64,000 nt of DNA, taken from positions 1-64,000 of the forward strand of contig NZ_JZEX01000087.1 in the NCBI RefSeq assembly GCF_000969415.1, read 5' to 3'. Both the position numbers and the translations under genes were made by a program. Under the pieces are notes generated by a model, which was not told where the DNA came from, made no database searches, and saw nothing but the letters and a program-made list of their open reading frames with translations. Below are positions 9,341 to 16,954 of this stretch, piece after piece (position 1 is the stretch's first letter; the number at the start of each line of letters is the position of its first letter). This DNA comes from Devosia geojensis (GTDB lineage: Bacteria > Pseudomonadota > Alphaproteobacteria > Rhizobiales > Devosiaceae).

Positions 9341-10558
9341 TCACTCGGCAGGGGCCAGCGCCGACGCAGGCGTCTGCGAAACCATATCGGGGGCTCGTTG
9401 CGTGACAATCAGGATGGCTGCAAGGAAAGCACAAGTGGCGGTCACAAAGAGCGGTGCCGTTGTTCCAAGGCTGTCGACAGCGATACCGCCGGCCATGGCG
9501 CCCAGCGTGATGCCGAACTGAATGACAGCCAGAAAGAGCCCACCCACGCCTTCGAGCTGATCGGGCGCGGCGCGACCCATCCACGTCTGGGTCATCACCG
9601 GTCCCGCGCCTATGGCGATGCCCCAGGCAGCAGCGAAGGCAAGCACCGCGAGGTAGCTGGCGCTGAGGCTCAACAGGCCTATGGTGGCGATGCCAAGCAC
9701 CAGGAACGTCGTGGCGAAGCCGTTGCGAAGCATGCGATCGGCGAACACGCCAGCAATCGCGCTCCCGAGCAGACTGGCGAGACCGAGGACCAATAGAACG
9801 GGAGCGATTGAAGTCGCATCGAGCCCGCCTTCGGTTTCGAGATAGGGCCGCATGAAGGTGAAGCCGCACACTTCTCCGCCAAAGAACAGAAGTCCGACGA
9901 TCAACCCCACCCGCACGTGCCGGCGCTTGAGCAAGCCGACGAGGCTCGAAAGGCTGGTTGCACCCGCCGCGGGCACGCTCGGCAGGCAGATGGCCTGCAA
10001 GAGCAACGCGAGCAAACCGGCCCCGGCTGCGGCCATGAACGCCGCTCGCCAGCCGAATGCTTCCCCGATGAGGGTACTCGTCGCCGGGGCGACGACCAGG
10101 CCTGCGGAAAGGCCCATGAATACGATCGACATGCCCTTGCCCATGTCTTGGATGGAGACAAGCCGGACGACGGTCGCACCAGCCAGGGCAAAGAAACCGC
10201 CGATGGCGATGCCGAGCAGCGTACGGGCGGCAAGCAGCACGAGATAATCTGCCGTGAGCGCGACTGCGATGTTGGAGGCAACCACAAGGGCGCAGAGCCC
10301 GAGGTTGATCAGCTTGCGGTCCACACGGCCGATGATGAGCGCCACCGTCGGCGCTGCGATGCCGGCAAAGATCGCCGTAAGGGTCACCGCCTGACCGGCG
10401 GCTCCTTCCGTGACGCCCAGATCGGCAGCCATGGGCGTGAGTACCGCCATCGGCAGCAATTCACTGCTGATCAGGGCAAAGCTTGCGAAGGTGAGCGAAA
10501 CGACCGACAGCCAGGTCGAAAGAGGCCATGCGTTGCTCTTGAGGATCGGTTCAGACAT
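9341..10558 (-). CDS. MFS transporter, drug/metabolite exporter type
   Basis: A 405-residue protein with twelve predicted membrane helices. It has the DHA1/AraJ-like start SSELLPMAVLTPMAADLGV and the loop GRVDRKLI after helix 2 that corresponds to the MFS motif A region. Such proteins usually export sugars, nucleosides or drugs by proton antiport. The start at 10558 follows GGGAGGA. The DUF899 gene is downstream. The substrate cannot be read from the sequence. Confidence 0.85.
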   Translation of the reverse strand: MSEPILKSNAWPLSTWLSVVSLTFASFALISSELLPMAVLTPMAADLGVTEGAAGQAVTLTAIFAGIAAPTVALIIGRVDRKLINLGLCALVVASNIAVALTADYLVLLAARTLLGIAIGGFFALAGATVVRLVSIQDMGKGMSIVFMGLSAGLVVAPATSTLIGEAFGWRAAFMAAAGAGLLALLLQAICLPSVPAAGATSLSSLVGLLKRRHVRVGLIVGLLFFGGEVCGFTFMRPYLETEGGLDATSIAPVLLVLGLASLLGSAIAGVFADRMLRNGFATTFLVLGIATIGLLSLSASYLAVLAFAAAWGIAIGAGPVMTQTWMGRAAPDQLEGVGGLFLAVIQFGITLGAMAGGIAVDSLGTTAPLFVTATCAFLAAILIVTQRAPDMVSQTPASALAPAE

Positions 10559-10881
10559 CTTGTCCTCCCAGTTCGATTGTCGCCGTTCGCGGCAGTTGCA
10601 CGAGGCTAACGCCGGCGCGACATCGAGCGGGAGTGACAAATGTGTCGGGATTGAACCGGCCCATGGGAGGATCGGTCCTCCCGGATCGCGCTTCACCCAG
10701 TTCAGGCAGAGTTTGCCCGGGTGGTCGTGCGCGCCATCACGGTCATTCCGCAGTTCTTCCCGTCCTCCAGAAGCAGAGATAGCAGCGTTACAGGGACCGC
10801 GCGGGTTTGTCCGAAGGGCGTCGCAGCGCGAGCGCATCGAGATCGATCTTCAACGCCGCAACGTACGGCCGGATGCTCGTC
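10559..10881. other. Non-coding gap upstream of the MFS gene
   Basis: No convincing gene is present in these 323 bp. The gap holds GACA-AATG-TGTC at 10635-10646, 77 bp before the MFS start, and a hairpin GGGAGGA-TCGG-TCCTCCC at 10665-10682. The hairpin could end the upstream membrane-protein transcript. Confidence 0.5.
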
Positions 10882-11484
10882 TCAGCCTCTCAGCGTTGCC
10901 AGGACGATGACGATCGCGAGAGCGATATCCAGCATGAAACAGAACTCGGCCATCGATCGCACGACCACCTTGTTCTTCACATGGTGATAGACGTCCCAGC
11001 CGGCATGTGCGGCCAGTCCGGCCGCGACCAGCAGCGCTCCCACAAAGGGACTGATGAACAAGGCCGCGATGGCCAAACCGCCGAAAACGATCATCGCAAT
11101 GGCTTGCAGCGGCAGGTTCTGATTGGGGCGCCTCAGGGCACGGATCACGCCATACGCGGCGAAGAGGCCAGCGAGGACAAGCATCGCCCACGTCGCATCG
11201 AGCGGTATGAAGCCGAGCCTTGCGAGGGTGATCACCACCACCGACAATAGGAATACCGGCCAGGCAATCCATGGGATCTCCAGGGCAGCCGCTGCCAGAT
11301 ACACAAGACCCGAAGCGGCGACGATCGCGGCAAAATCCGTGCCGTGCTCCGTACCGTTGAGAAGTTCGATCGAAAGGAAAGCGGCGAACGCCAGGCCGAT
11401 TGCGCCAGGCCACCATTGTATCGACCGCCAGCCGGACACAGGGGGTCGGGGCGCCGACCTTGATGCTTGCGATGATTCAGCCAT
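10882..11484 (-). CDS. Conserved multi-pass membrane protein, hypothetical
   Basis: The 200 residues contain about six hydrophobic segments after a 25-residue polar N-terminus. A conserved-looking C-terminal stretch reads HAGWDVYHHVKNKVV followed by AEFCFMLDIALAI. I have no firm family name for it. The start follows GGGAGGAACC. It is transcribed divergently from the GlxA-type regulator with 105 bp between them, and points toward the MFS and DUF899 genes. It may belong to the same stress or efflux unit. Confidence 0.7.
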   Translation of the reverse strand: MAESSQASRSAPRPPVSGWRSIQWWPGAIGLAFAAFLSIELLNGTEHGTDFAAIVAASGLVYLAAAALEIPWIAWPVFLLSVVVITLARLGFIPLDATWAMLVLAGLFAAYGVIRALRRPNQNLPLQAIAMIVFGGLAIAALFISPFVGALLVAAGLAAHAGWDVYHHVKNKVVVRSMAEFCFMLDIALAIVIVLATLRG

Positions 11485-11553
11485 GGTTCCTCCCGCTCGC
11501 GGCCGGAGTAGTCCCTGGCGACCGCCAACGTGGACACTAGCAGGCGCGCCGTG

Positions 11554-11577
11554 TTGTCAGGAATGACAAAAGAATGA
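11554..11577. promoter_or_regulatory. Candidate AraC-type operator between divergent genes
   Basis: A perfect palindrome TTGTCA-GGAA-TGACAA (11554-11569) overlaps two direct GAATGA repeats at 11561 and 11572. The repeats are 11 bp, one helical turn, apart, as AraC-family binding sites often are. It ends 13 bp before the regulator start. Confidence 0.4.
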
Positions 11578-11589
11578 TAATTCCTGCCA

Positions 11590-12561
11590 ATGCTGCAGCA
11601 TGTCGTCATTGCCGTCTACCCGGATTTCGAACTGCTGGATGCGGCCGGCCCGGCCTCCGTTTTCGCATCCGCCAATCACGCACTCGCAGAGGATGGAGAG
11701 CCTCATCGCTACGCCGTGCATTTGGTCTCGCCGACCGGTGGTGCGGTGCCGAGCAGCAGCGGCGTCGTCGTCGAAACCAAGGCACTTGGGCAGGTGCCAC
11801 GACAGCTTGACACAATCCTGGTGGCCGGGGCAGAGGCCGGGGCGATCACCGCAGCGGCCCGGACGCCGGAGCTGGGGCGGTGGTTGTCGCGGAGTGCGTC
11901 GTCCGTCAGACGGCTCGGGTCGGTTTGCGCCGGCACCTTCGTGCTTGCAGCGGCGGGACTGGTGGATGGCAAGCGCGTTGCCACGCACTGGAGCGCCTGC
12001 GAACCGCTGGCGCGGCTCTATCCCTCGCTTACGGTCGACGCCGATGCTCTCTATGTCGTCGAAGGCAACGTCTGGACATCGGCCGGGGTGACCACCGGTA
12101 TCGACATGGCGCTCGCCATGGTCAACGAGGATCTCGGCGGCATGATTGCAAGCCGGGTGGCGGAGCGCTTGGTCCTCTACGCACGTCGTCCCGGCTATCA
12201 GTCTCAGTTCAGCCCGCTACTACGTGCCCAGGCGAAAGCCGATGGTCCTTTCGCCGATCTCCTGGTGTGGGCGCAGGCCAATCTCGATACCGCGCTGGAT
12301 GTGCCGAGCCTTGCGGCTAGGGTCAGCCTCTCGGAGCGGACGTTTCACAGGCGGTTTGTCGCCGCGATGGGCGAGACGCCGGCACGATATATCGAGACCG
12401 TGCGGCTGGATGCGGCACGTATCCTGCTCTCACAAGACCTTCCATTGAAGGAAATCGCAAGGCGGGTGGGACTTGCGCCGACCGCGCGCTTCACCCAGGT
12501 CTTCCAAAGACGCTTCGGCGTGACGCCGCGACTTTTTCGTGAGACCCATGGGAGCAGGTGA
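11590..12561 (+). CDS. GlxA-family AraC-type regulator (DJ-1/PfpI fusion)
   Basis: The 323-residue protein fuses an N-terminal DJ-1/PfpI domain (about 1-180) to an AraC helix-turn-helix domain (about 220-320). The elbow cysteine is Cys113 in SVCAGTFVLAAAGL. The HTH part begins VPSLAARVSLSERTFHRRF and ends with the usual RFGVTPRLFR. Relatives sense metabolites or carbonyl compounds and activate adjacent genes. No good ribosome-binding site precedes the ATG, so the message may be leaderless. The divergent membrane protein, MFS and DUF899 genes are likely targets. Confidence 0.88.
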   Translation: MLQHVVIAVYPDFELLDAAGPASVFASANHALAEDGEPHRYAVHLVSPTGGAVPSSSGVVVETKALGQVPRQLDTILVAGAEAGAITAAARTPELGRWLSRSASSVRRLGSVCAGTFVLAAAGLVDGKRVATHWSACEPLARLYPSLTVDADALYVVEGNVWTSAGVTTGIDMALAMVNEDLGGMIASRVAERLVLYARRPGYQSQFSPLLRAQAKADGPFADLLVWAQANLDTALDVPSLAARVSLSERTFHRRFVAAMGETPARYIETVRLDAARILLSQDLPLKEIARRVGLAPTARFTQVFQRRFGVTPRLFRETHGSR

Positions 12562-12789
12562 ACCACGTTGGGGGCAACGCCCAGCTCACTATAACAAATG
12601 TCCGTCAATGGTCCTAAGAGTACCGGAGCAGTCGGCTCGCTTCCGGCACTACCGGGCTGGTTCACCAATGCTCTGGAACTCACGGTCCGCGATGCGCCTT
12701 ATTCCCGACTTTCGACGCCTCAGCCTCTCCTCCCAAAGCTGACGTTCTAAGCTCCGCCAACATCCAAGGAAAATAAAGGCGGAGAGCCG

Positions 12790-12837
12790 TTGACATGGCA
12801 CTAGTTTTACGCTTATTCGTATTAGTGATACGTATAA
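12790..12837 (+). promoter_or_regulatory. Promoter and 25-bp near-palindromic operator of the LacI gene
   Basis: TTGACA at 12790-12795 lies 17 bp from TTATTC at 12813-12818. Bases 12813-12837 form a 25-bp palindrome centred on 12825 with 10 of 12 pairs matched, including CGTAT (12818-12822) and ATACG (12828-12832). The palindrome covers the -10 and runs into the ribosome-binding site, the layout of an autorepressed gene. Bases 12562-12789 show no gene. Confidence 0.6.
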
Positions 12838-12847
12838 GGAACCTCTT

Positions 12848-13852
12848 TTGGCCCGTCGAGCTACGCAAAAGGACGTCGCGCTACGCGCCGGGGTTTCCCA
12901 GGCGGCGGTATCGATGGTGCTCGGTGGTGGCGTTGAATCGTCGCTTCCAAGTGAAACCGTCGAGCGCATAAAGTCTGCGGCCAAGGAGCTCGGCTACGTG
13001 CCCAATCGCCTGGCCCGGGCACTCAAAACGCGTCGTACGATGACGATCGCCTGCGTCGTTCCGGACATCACCAACCCCTTCTATCCAGCCCTGATCCGGG
13101 GCGTACAGAAGATCGCCCAGACCCACGGCTATGATGTGATCACGCTCAACAGCGACGGCGATGCCGGTAGCGAGCGCCATTTCATCGAATGGGCGCTCGA
13201 AGGCCGGGTCGATGGCGTGGTTGGGGTGTTCTTCACCCTTCGCGCGACCGACCTCAAGGTCCTGCTCGACCATTCGATCGCCGTGGTGCGCATTGAATCC
13301 TCGCGCAAGATGGGGGGCGCCCTGCCCATAGACGATATTTTCGTCGATAGCCGCTCGGCAGCGACGGAAGTGGTGCAGCGCCTGATCGCGCTCGGACATC
13401 AGCGCATCGCAATGGTGGCGGGCATCGGCGGGCCCCAGGGCGTCCGCGTTGAGGGTTATCGCGAAGCGCTGGCTGCGCACCATCTCGAGCCGCTCGTCGT
13501 CATTGAACACAGCTTCACCGAGACCGCTGGTCACGACGCAGCCAATGCCATCCTCGACAGCGGCTTTGCGCCTACAGCGATCTTTGCGGCCAACGACCTG
13601 ATGGCCATCGGCGCCATGCAGGCGCTGCGCAATCGCAAGATCGCCGTGCCCGACCAGATTGCCGTCGTCGGCTTCGACAATATCGCCGCCGCGCCTCTGG
13701 TCACGCCAGCCCTCACTACGGTGACCCAGTTTCAAGATCGCATGGGCGAACGCGCCGCCGAGATCCTGTTGCAACGCCTGAGCGGGGCGATTTCCGGCCC
13801 CGGCACGGTTCACGAAATGCCCTTCGAGCTCATCGAGCGCGGATCGGTTTAG
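12848..13852 (+). CDS. LacI-family transcriptional regulator of a sugar-uptake operon
   Basis: A 334-residue LacI-type repressor. Residues 1-60 form the HTH and hinge ([20 protein letters not shown], then [14 protein letters not shown]). Residues 62-334 are a periplasmic-binding-like sensor with [14 protein letters not shown] and [16 protein letters not shown]. The start is a TTG at 12848 behind AAGGA (12836-12840). The binding protein of the sugar transporter starts 24 bp downstream, so this is probably the operon's own repressor. Confidence 0.9.
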   Translation: MARRATQKDVALRAGVSQAAVSMVLGGGVESSLPSETVERIKSAAKELGYVPNRLARALKTRRTMTIACVVPDITNPFYPALIRGVQKIAQTHGYDVITLNSDGDAGSERHFIEWALEGRVDGVVGVFFTLRATDLKVLLDHSIAVVRIESSRKMGGALPIDDIFVDSRSAATEVVQRLIALGHQRIAMVAGIGGPQGVRVEGYREALAAHHLEPLVVIEHSFTETAGHDAANAILDSGFAPTAIFAANDLMAIGAMQALRNRKIAVPDQIAVVGFDNIAAAPLVTPALTTVTQFQDRMGERAAEILLQRLSGAISGPGTVHEMPFELIERGSV

Positions 13853-13876
13853 TCACATAGCTTCTTGGAGGAGAAC

Positions 13877-15193
13877 ATGACCGCGTCTATCGTTTCCAGA
13901 GCAGCCATCGCCCTGATGGCTAGCACCGCCTTCACCCTCGCGGCCCAGGCCGAAGGGCCGATCAGTTGGTGGTATGAAACCGCCACGCCGGAACAGCAGG
14001 GCGTCATCACCCGCAATATCATCGAACCGTTCAATGCGTCCCATCCCGGCGACACACTGAGCATCGACTATCGCGGCGCCCAGCTTGACAACCAGATGCG
14101 AGTGGCGCTCCTGTCCGGCAGCGGCCCGGATATCGTCTACACGGCAGGCCCGAGCTATGTCGCGCCCATGGCGCAGGCCGGGCAGTTGCTGGCGCTCGAT
14201 CAATATGCCGAACAGTTCGGCTGGAACGACCGTATCCTGCCGGTCTTTCTCGAAATGGGCAAATATAACGATCAGCTCTATGCCCTGCCCAAGACCTATG
14301 AAACGCTGGGCCTGTTCTACAACGCCACGCTGTTCGAAGAGCATGGCTGGTCGGTGCCGACCACCATCGCGGAACTGGAAACCGTCGCCGACGCCATGCT
14401 GGCGGAAAACATCGTGCCGTTTTCGGCCGGCAACGCGCTTTGGCGCCCGACCAATGAGCACTATGTCACCATCGTCTTCAACTCCATCGCCGGCCCCGAG
14501 GCTGTCTACCAGGCGCTGAAGGGCGAAATCCCATGGACCTCCGAGCCTTTCGTCAAGGCCATCGACAAGCTCGATGAATGGTGGGGCAAGGGTTATTTCG
14601 GCCCCAACTACTTCTCGCTCAATGGCGAGCAGCAGGTGGCCCAGCTCGCCAATGGCCAGGCCGGGATGATGCCTTCGGGCACCTGGCAGTTCCAGCACAT
14701 CAACACCTATTTCCCGCCGGCCAATGCGGAAGCGGGTTTCGTCGGCTTCCCGAGCGCCGATGATGTGGGCGAGCCGGTCTTCGCGCTGGGCGTCGGCTCC
14801 ACCTTCTCTATTGCCGCGACCTCACAGAATCCGGACGGGGCCGCCGCCGCTATCGACTTCATCTTCTCTGATGAAACCTATGCCAGCATGAACACCGAAT
14901 GGCAGGGTGAATGGAACACCCCACTAAAGGATCTTTCCGGCATCACCTTGGGTGAAGGCGTTCTGCCGCTCTATGCTGAAGCCATGCAAACCCTAGCGCA
15001 GTCGGTGTCCGAGGGCGAATACGGCTATACGACCTGGACCTTCCTGCCGCCCGCGACCGTATCGTTCCTCGTCAGCGGTATCGAAGAAGTCTGGCTCGAC
15101 CGCACCGATACCGTGCAATTCCTCGAACAGCTGGACGCCACCTTCCAGCAGGAATTGGCCGAGGGCAAGGTTCCCGCCATTCCCGCTCGTTAA
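13877..15193 (+). CDS. Sugar ABC transporter, solute-binding protein (family 1)
   Basis: A periplasmic binding protein of 438 residues with a signal peptide ending near AAQA-EGP. The start at 13877 is set by GGAGGA at 13867-13872; an upstream in-frame TTG overlaps that site. The fold shows the MalE/UgpB-type features MRVALLSGSGPDIVYTAG and PKTYETLGLFYNATLFEEHG. It is the first transport gene after the LacI regulator and is followed by a hairpin and two permeases. The ligand is probably a sugar, but the sequence does not say which. Confidence 0.9.
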   Translation: MTASIVSRAAIALMASTAFTLAAQAEGPISWWYETATPEQQGVITRNIIEPFNASHPGDTLSIDYRGAQLDNQMRVALLSGSGPDIVYTAGPSYVAPMAQAGQLLALDQYAEQFGWNDRILPVFLEMGKYNDQLYALPKTYETLGLFYNATLFEEHGWSVPTTIAELETVADAMLAENIVPFSAGNALWRPTNEHYVTIVFNSIAGPEAVYQALKGEIPWTSEPFVKAIDKLDEWWGKGYFGPNYFSLNGEQQVAQLANGQAGMMPSGTWQFQHINTYFPPANAEAGFVGFPSADDVGEPVFALGVGSTFSIAATSQNPDGAAAAIDFIFSDETYASMNTEWQGEWNTPLKDLSGITLGEGVLPLYAEAMQTLAQSVSEGEYGYTTWTFLPPATVSFLVSGIEEVWLDRTDTVQFLEQLDATFQQELAEGKVPAIPAR

Positions 15194-15210
15194 GACCTCC
15201 CACGAGTCTG

Positions 15211-15232
15211 GGGCGGCGGTACGTCGCCGCCC
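15211..15232 (+). terminator. Intercistronic hairpin after the binding-protein gene
   Basis: An 8-bp stem GGGCGGCG / CGCCGCCC with a 6-nt loop, followed by CTTT. It lies between the binding-protein stop and the permease start, where such hairpins raise the level of the binding-protein message over the permease message. Confidence 0.6.
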
Positions 15233-15250
15233 TTTATGGCGGAGCTTCAC

Positions 15251-16096
15251 ATGCATCGACTTTACCTCCTTCCGACGCTGCTCATTAACGTCGTCATCAT
15301 CCTGGTGCCGGCCATGCTGACCATCGCCCTGGCCTTCTTTCGCTGGGATGGCATCTCGATGCCTGTCTTCATTGGCCTCGGCAATTTTCACGCCCTGTGG
15401 GCCGACCGCGTCTTCTGGACGGCACTGACCAACAATATTATCTGGACGCTGCTGTTCCTGACCGTGCCCATCGGCATCGGGCTGCTCGCCGCCACTCTTC
15501 TGCTGGTGGCCCGCCGCGGCAGCATGTTTTTCCAGGTCATCTATTTCCTGCCCATGATCATCGCGACGGCCATCCTGGCGCGCGTCTGGCAGGGCATGAT
15601 CTATAGCCCGGTTTCAGGGGTGAACGGCATGCTGCAACGCATGGGCTTTCCCACACTCGATCCTCTGACCCAGCCTTCCACCGCGCTGATCGGCATCGCC
15701 ACGGTTGATCTCTGGCACTGGTGGGGATTTCTCTGCGTCATCTTCTTCGCCGCCCTGCGGCAAGTGCCCCAGGAGCAGGTAGAAGCCGCGCGCATCGAAG
15801 GCGCCTCCTTCTGGCAGATGATGCGCTATGTGCTCCTGCCCGGCATCCGGCCCACGATAACGCTGATGATGATCATGACGGTGATCTGGTCCTTCCTCGT
15901 CTTTGACTTTGTCTACATCCTCACCCAGGGCGGTCCCGCCTTCTCGAGCGAAGTTCTCTCCACGCTGGCATATCGCAGCGCCTTCTATGACCTGGCCGTC
16001 GGAAAGGCCGCGGCCGTGGCCGTCATCATCTCGATCTTTGGTCTGATTGCCACCGCTTTCTACATTCGCGAACAAGCCCGGGAGTTCGACCAATGA
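15251..16096 (+). CDS. Sugar ABC transporter permease (MalF/UgpA type)
   Basis: An inner-membrane permease of 281 residues with six predicted helices and the EAA loop QVEAARIEGASFWQMMRYVL, which docks to the ATPase. The start at 15251 has GGAG six bases upstream; a nearby ATG at 15236 precedes that site and is less likely. Its stop overlaps the next permease start (ATGA), indicating translational coupling. It pairs with the 16093 permease in a heterodimeric channel. Confidence 0.9.
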   Translation: MHRLYLLPTLLINVVIILVPAMLTIALAFFRWDGISMPVFIGLGNFHALWADRVFWTALTNNIIWTLLFLTVPIGIGLLAATLLLVARRGSMFFQVIYFLPMIIATAILARVWQGMIYSPVSGVNGMLQRMGFPTLDPLTQPSTALIGIATVDLWHWWGFLCVIFFAALRQVPQEQVEAARIEGASFWQMMRYVLLPGIRPTITLMMIMTVIWSFLVFDFVYILTQGGPAFSSEVLSTLAYRSAFYDLAVGKAAAVAVIISIFGLIATAFYIREQAREFDQ

Positions 16097-16926
16097 GACT
16101 GATCGAAAGCCGCGCCACGCTTTTGCTCACCTATGCGATCCTGACGATCCTGCTGGTGATCACGCTCTTTCCCATCGCTCTGTTGGTGCTGAACTCTGTC
16201 AAGCCCGCCGCGCAGATCATCCAGAACCCGCTGGCCTTGCCGGAAACCTTCCGCTGGGACAACTTTACGCGCGCTTGGAACGACGCCCGCTTCGGCACGA
16301 CGATGCTAAATTCGGCGATCCTTTCGGGCCTCACCATCGTTCTCGTTTGCACGACCGGATCGCTCACCGCCTATGTGTTGGCAAGGCGCAAGATCAAGTC
16401 CTGGAAGATCGTGACCTTCTATCTTCTGGCTACCACCACCGCACCGATCCAACTCTTCCTTTTTCCGCTCTATTTCGGCTTTGCCCGGCTGGGGCTCATC
16501 AACAATGCCGTCGCGGTCTCGGTGGTCTACACCGCCATCTGGTCGCCTTTCGCGGTCATGCTGCTGCGGACCTATTTCCTGGCCGTGCCCAAGGAACTCG
16601 AAGAGGCTGCGCTGATTGATGGCGCCACGCATTGGCAGGTTTTCACCAAGGTCATGCTGCCTATCGTGTCGCCCGGCATCCTGACTGTTGCACTGATCAT
16701 CGGGCTTTATTCTTGGAATGAATTCCTGATCGCCACGACCTTCCTGCAGCGCGCAGATACCTCCACCGCCATCGTTTCCTTCTTCCTGCTGTCTGGTCAG
16801 TACAGCAGCGACTGGGGTGAGATCATGGCTGCAGCGCTGATCATCGTCCTGCCCGTCATCATCCTTTTTGTCCTGCTGCAGCGCCGCTTCATCGAAGGCA
16901 TGGCTGGCGGCTCGGTGAAGGGCTGA
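16093..16926 (+). CDS. Sugar ABC transporter permease (MalG/UgpE type)
   Basis: The second permease of the system has 277 residues and six predicted helices. The EAA loop is LEEAALIDGATHWQVFTKVM, with the usual PIVSPGIL after it. It begins inside the stop codon of the first permease. The ADP-ribosylglycohydrolase gene follows 28 bp downstream behind GAGGAG, so the whole set reads as one operon. Confidence 0.9.
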   Translation: MRLIESRATLLLTYAILTILLVITLFPIALLVLNSVKPAAQIIQNPLALPETFRWDNFTRAWNDARFGTTMLNSAILSGLTIVLVCTTGSLTAYVLARRKIKSWKIVTFYLLATTTAPIQLFLFPLYFGFARLGLINNAVAVSVVYTAIWSPFAVMLLRTYFLAVPKELEEAALIDGATHWQVFTKVMLPIVSPGILTVALIIGLYSWNEFLIATTFLQRADTSTAIVSFFLLSGQYSSDWGEIMAAALIIVLPVIILFVLLQRRFIEGMAGGSVKG

Positions 16927-16954
16927 CCAAATCTGAATTCTGAGGAGAAGAAAA

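Noticed and set aside
15236-15250. Upstream ATG for the first sugar permease
   Set aside because: It precedes the GGAG ribosome-binding site that fits the ATG at 15251.
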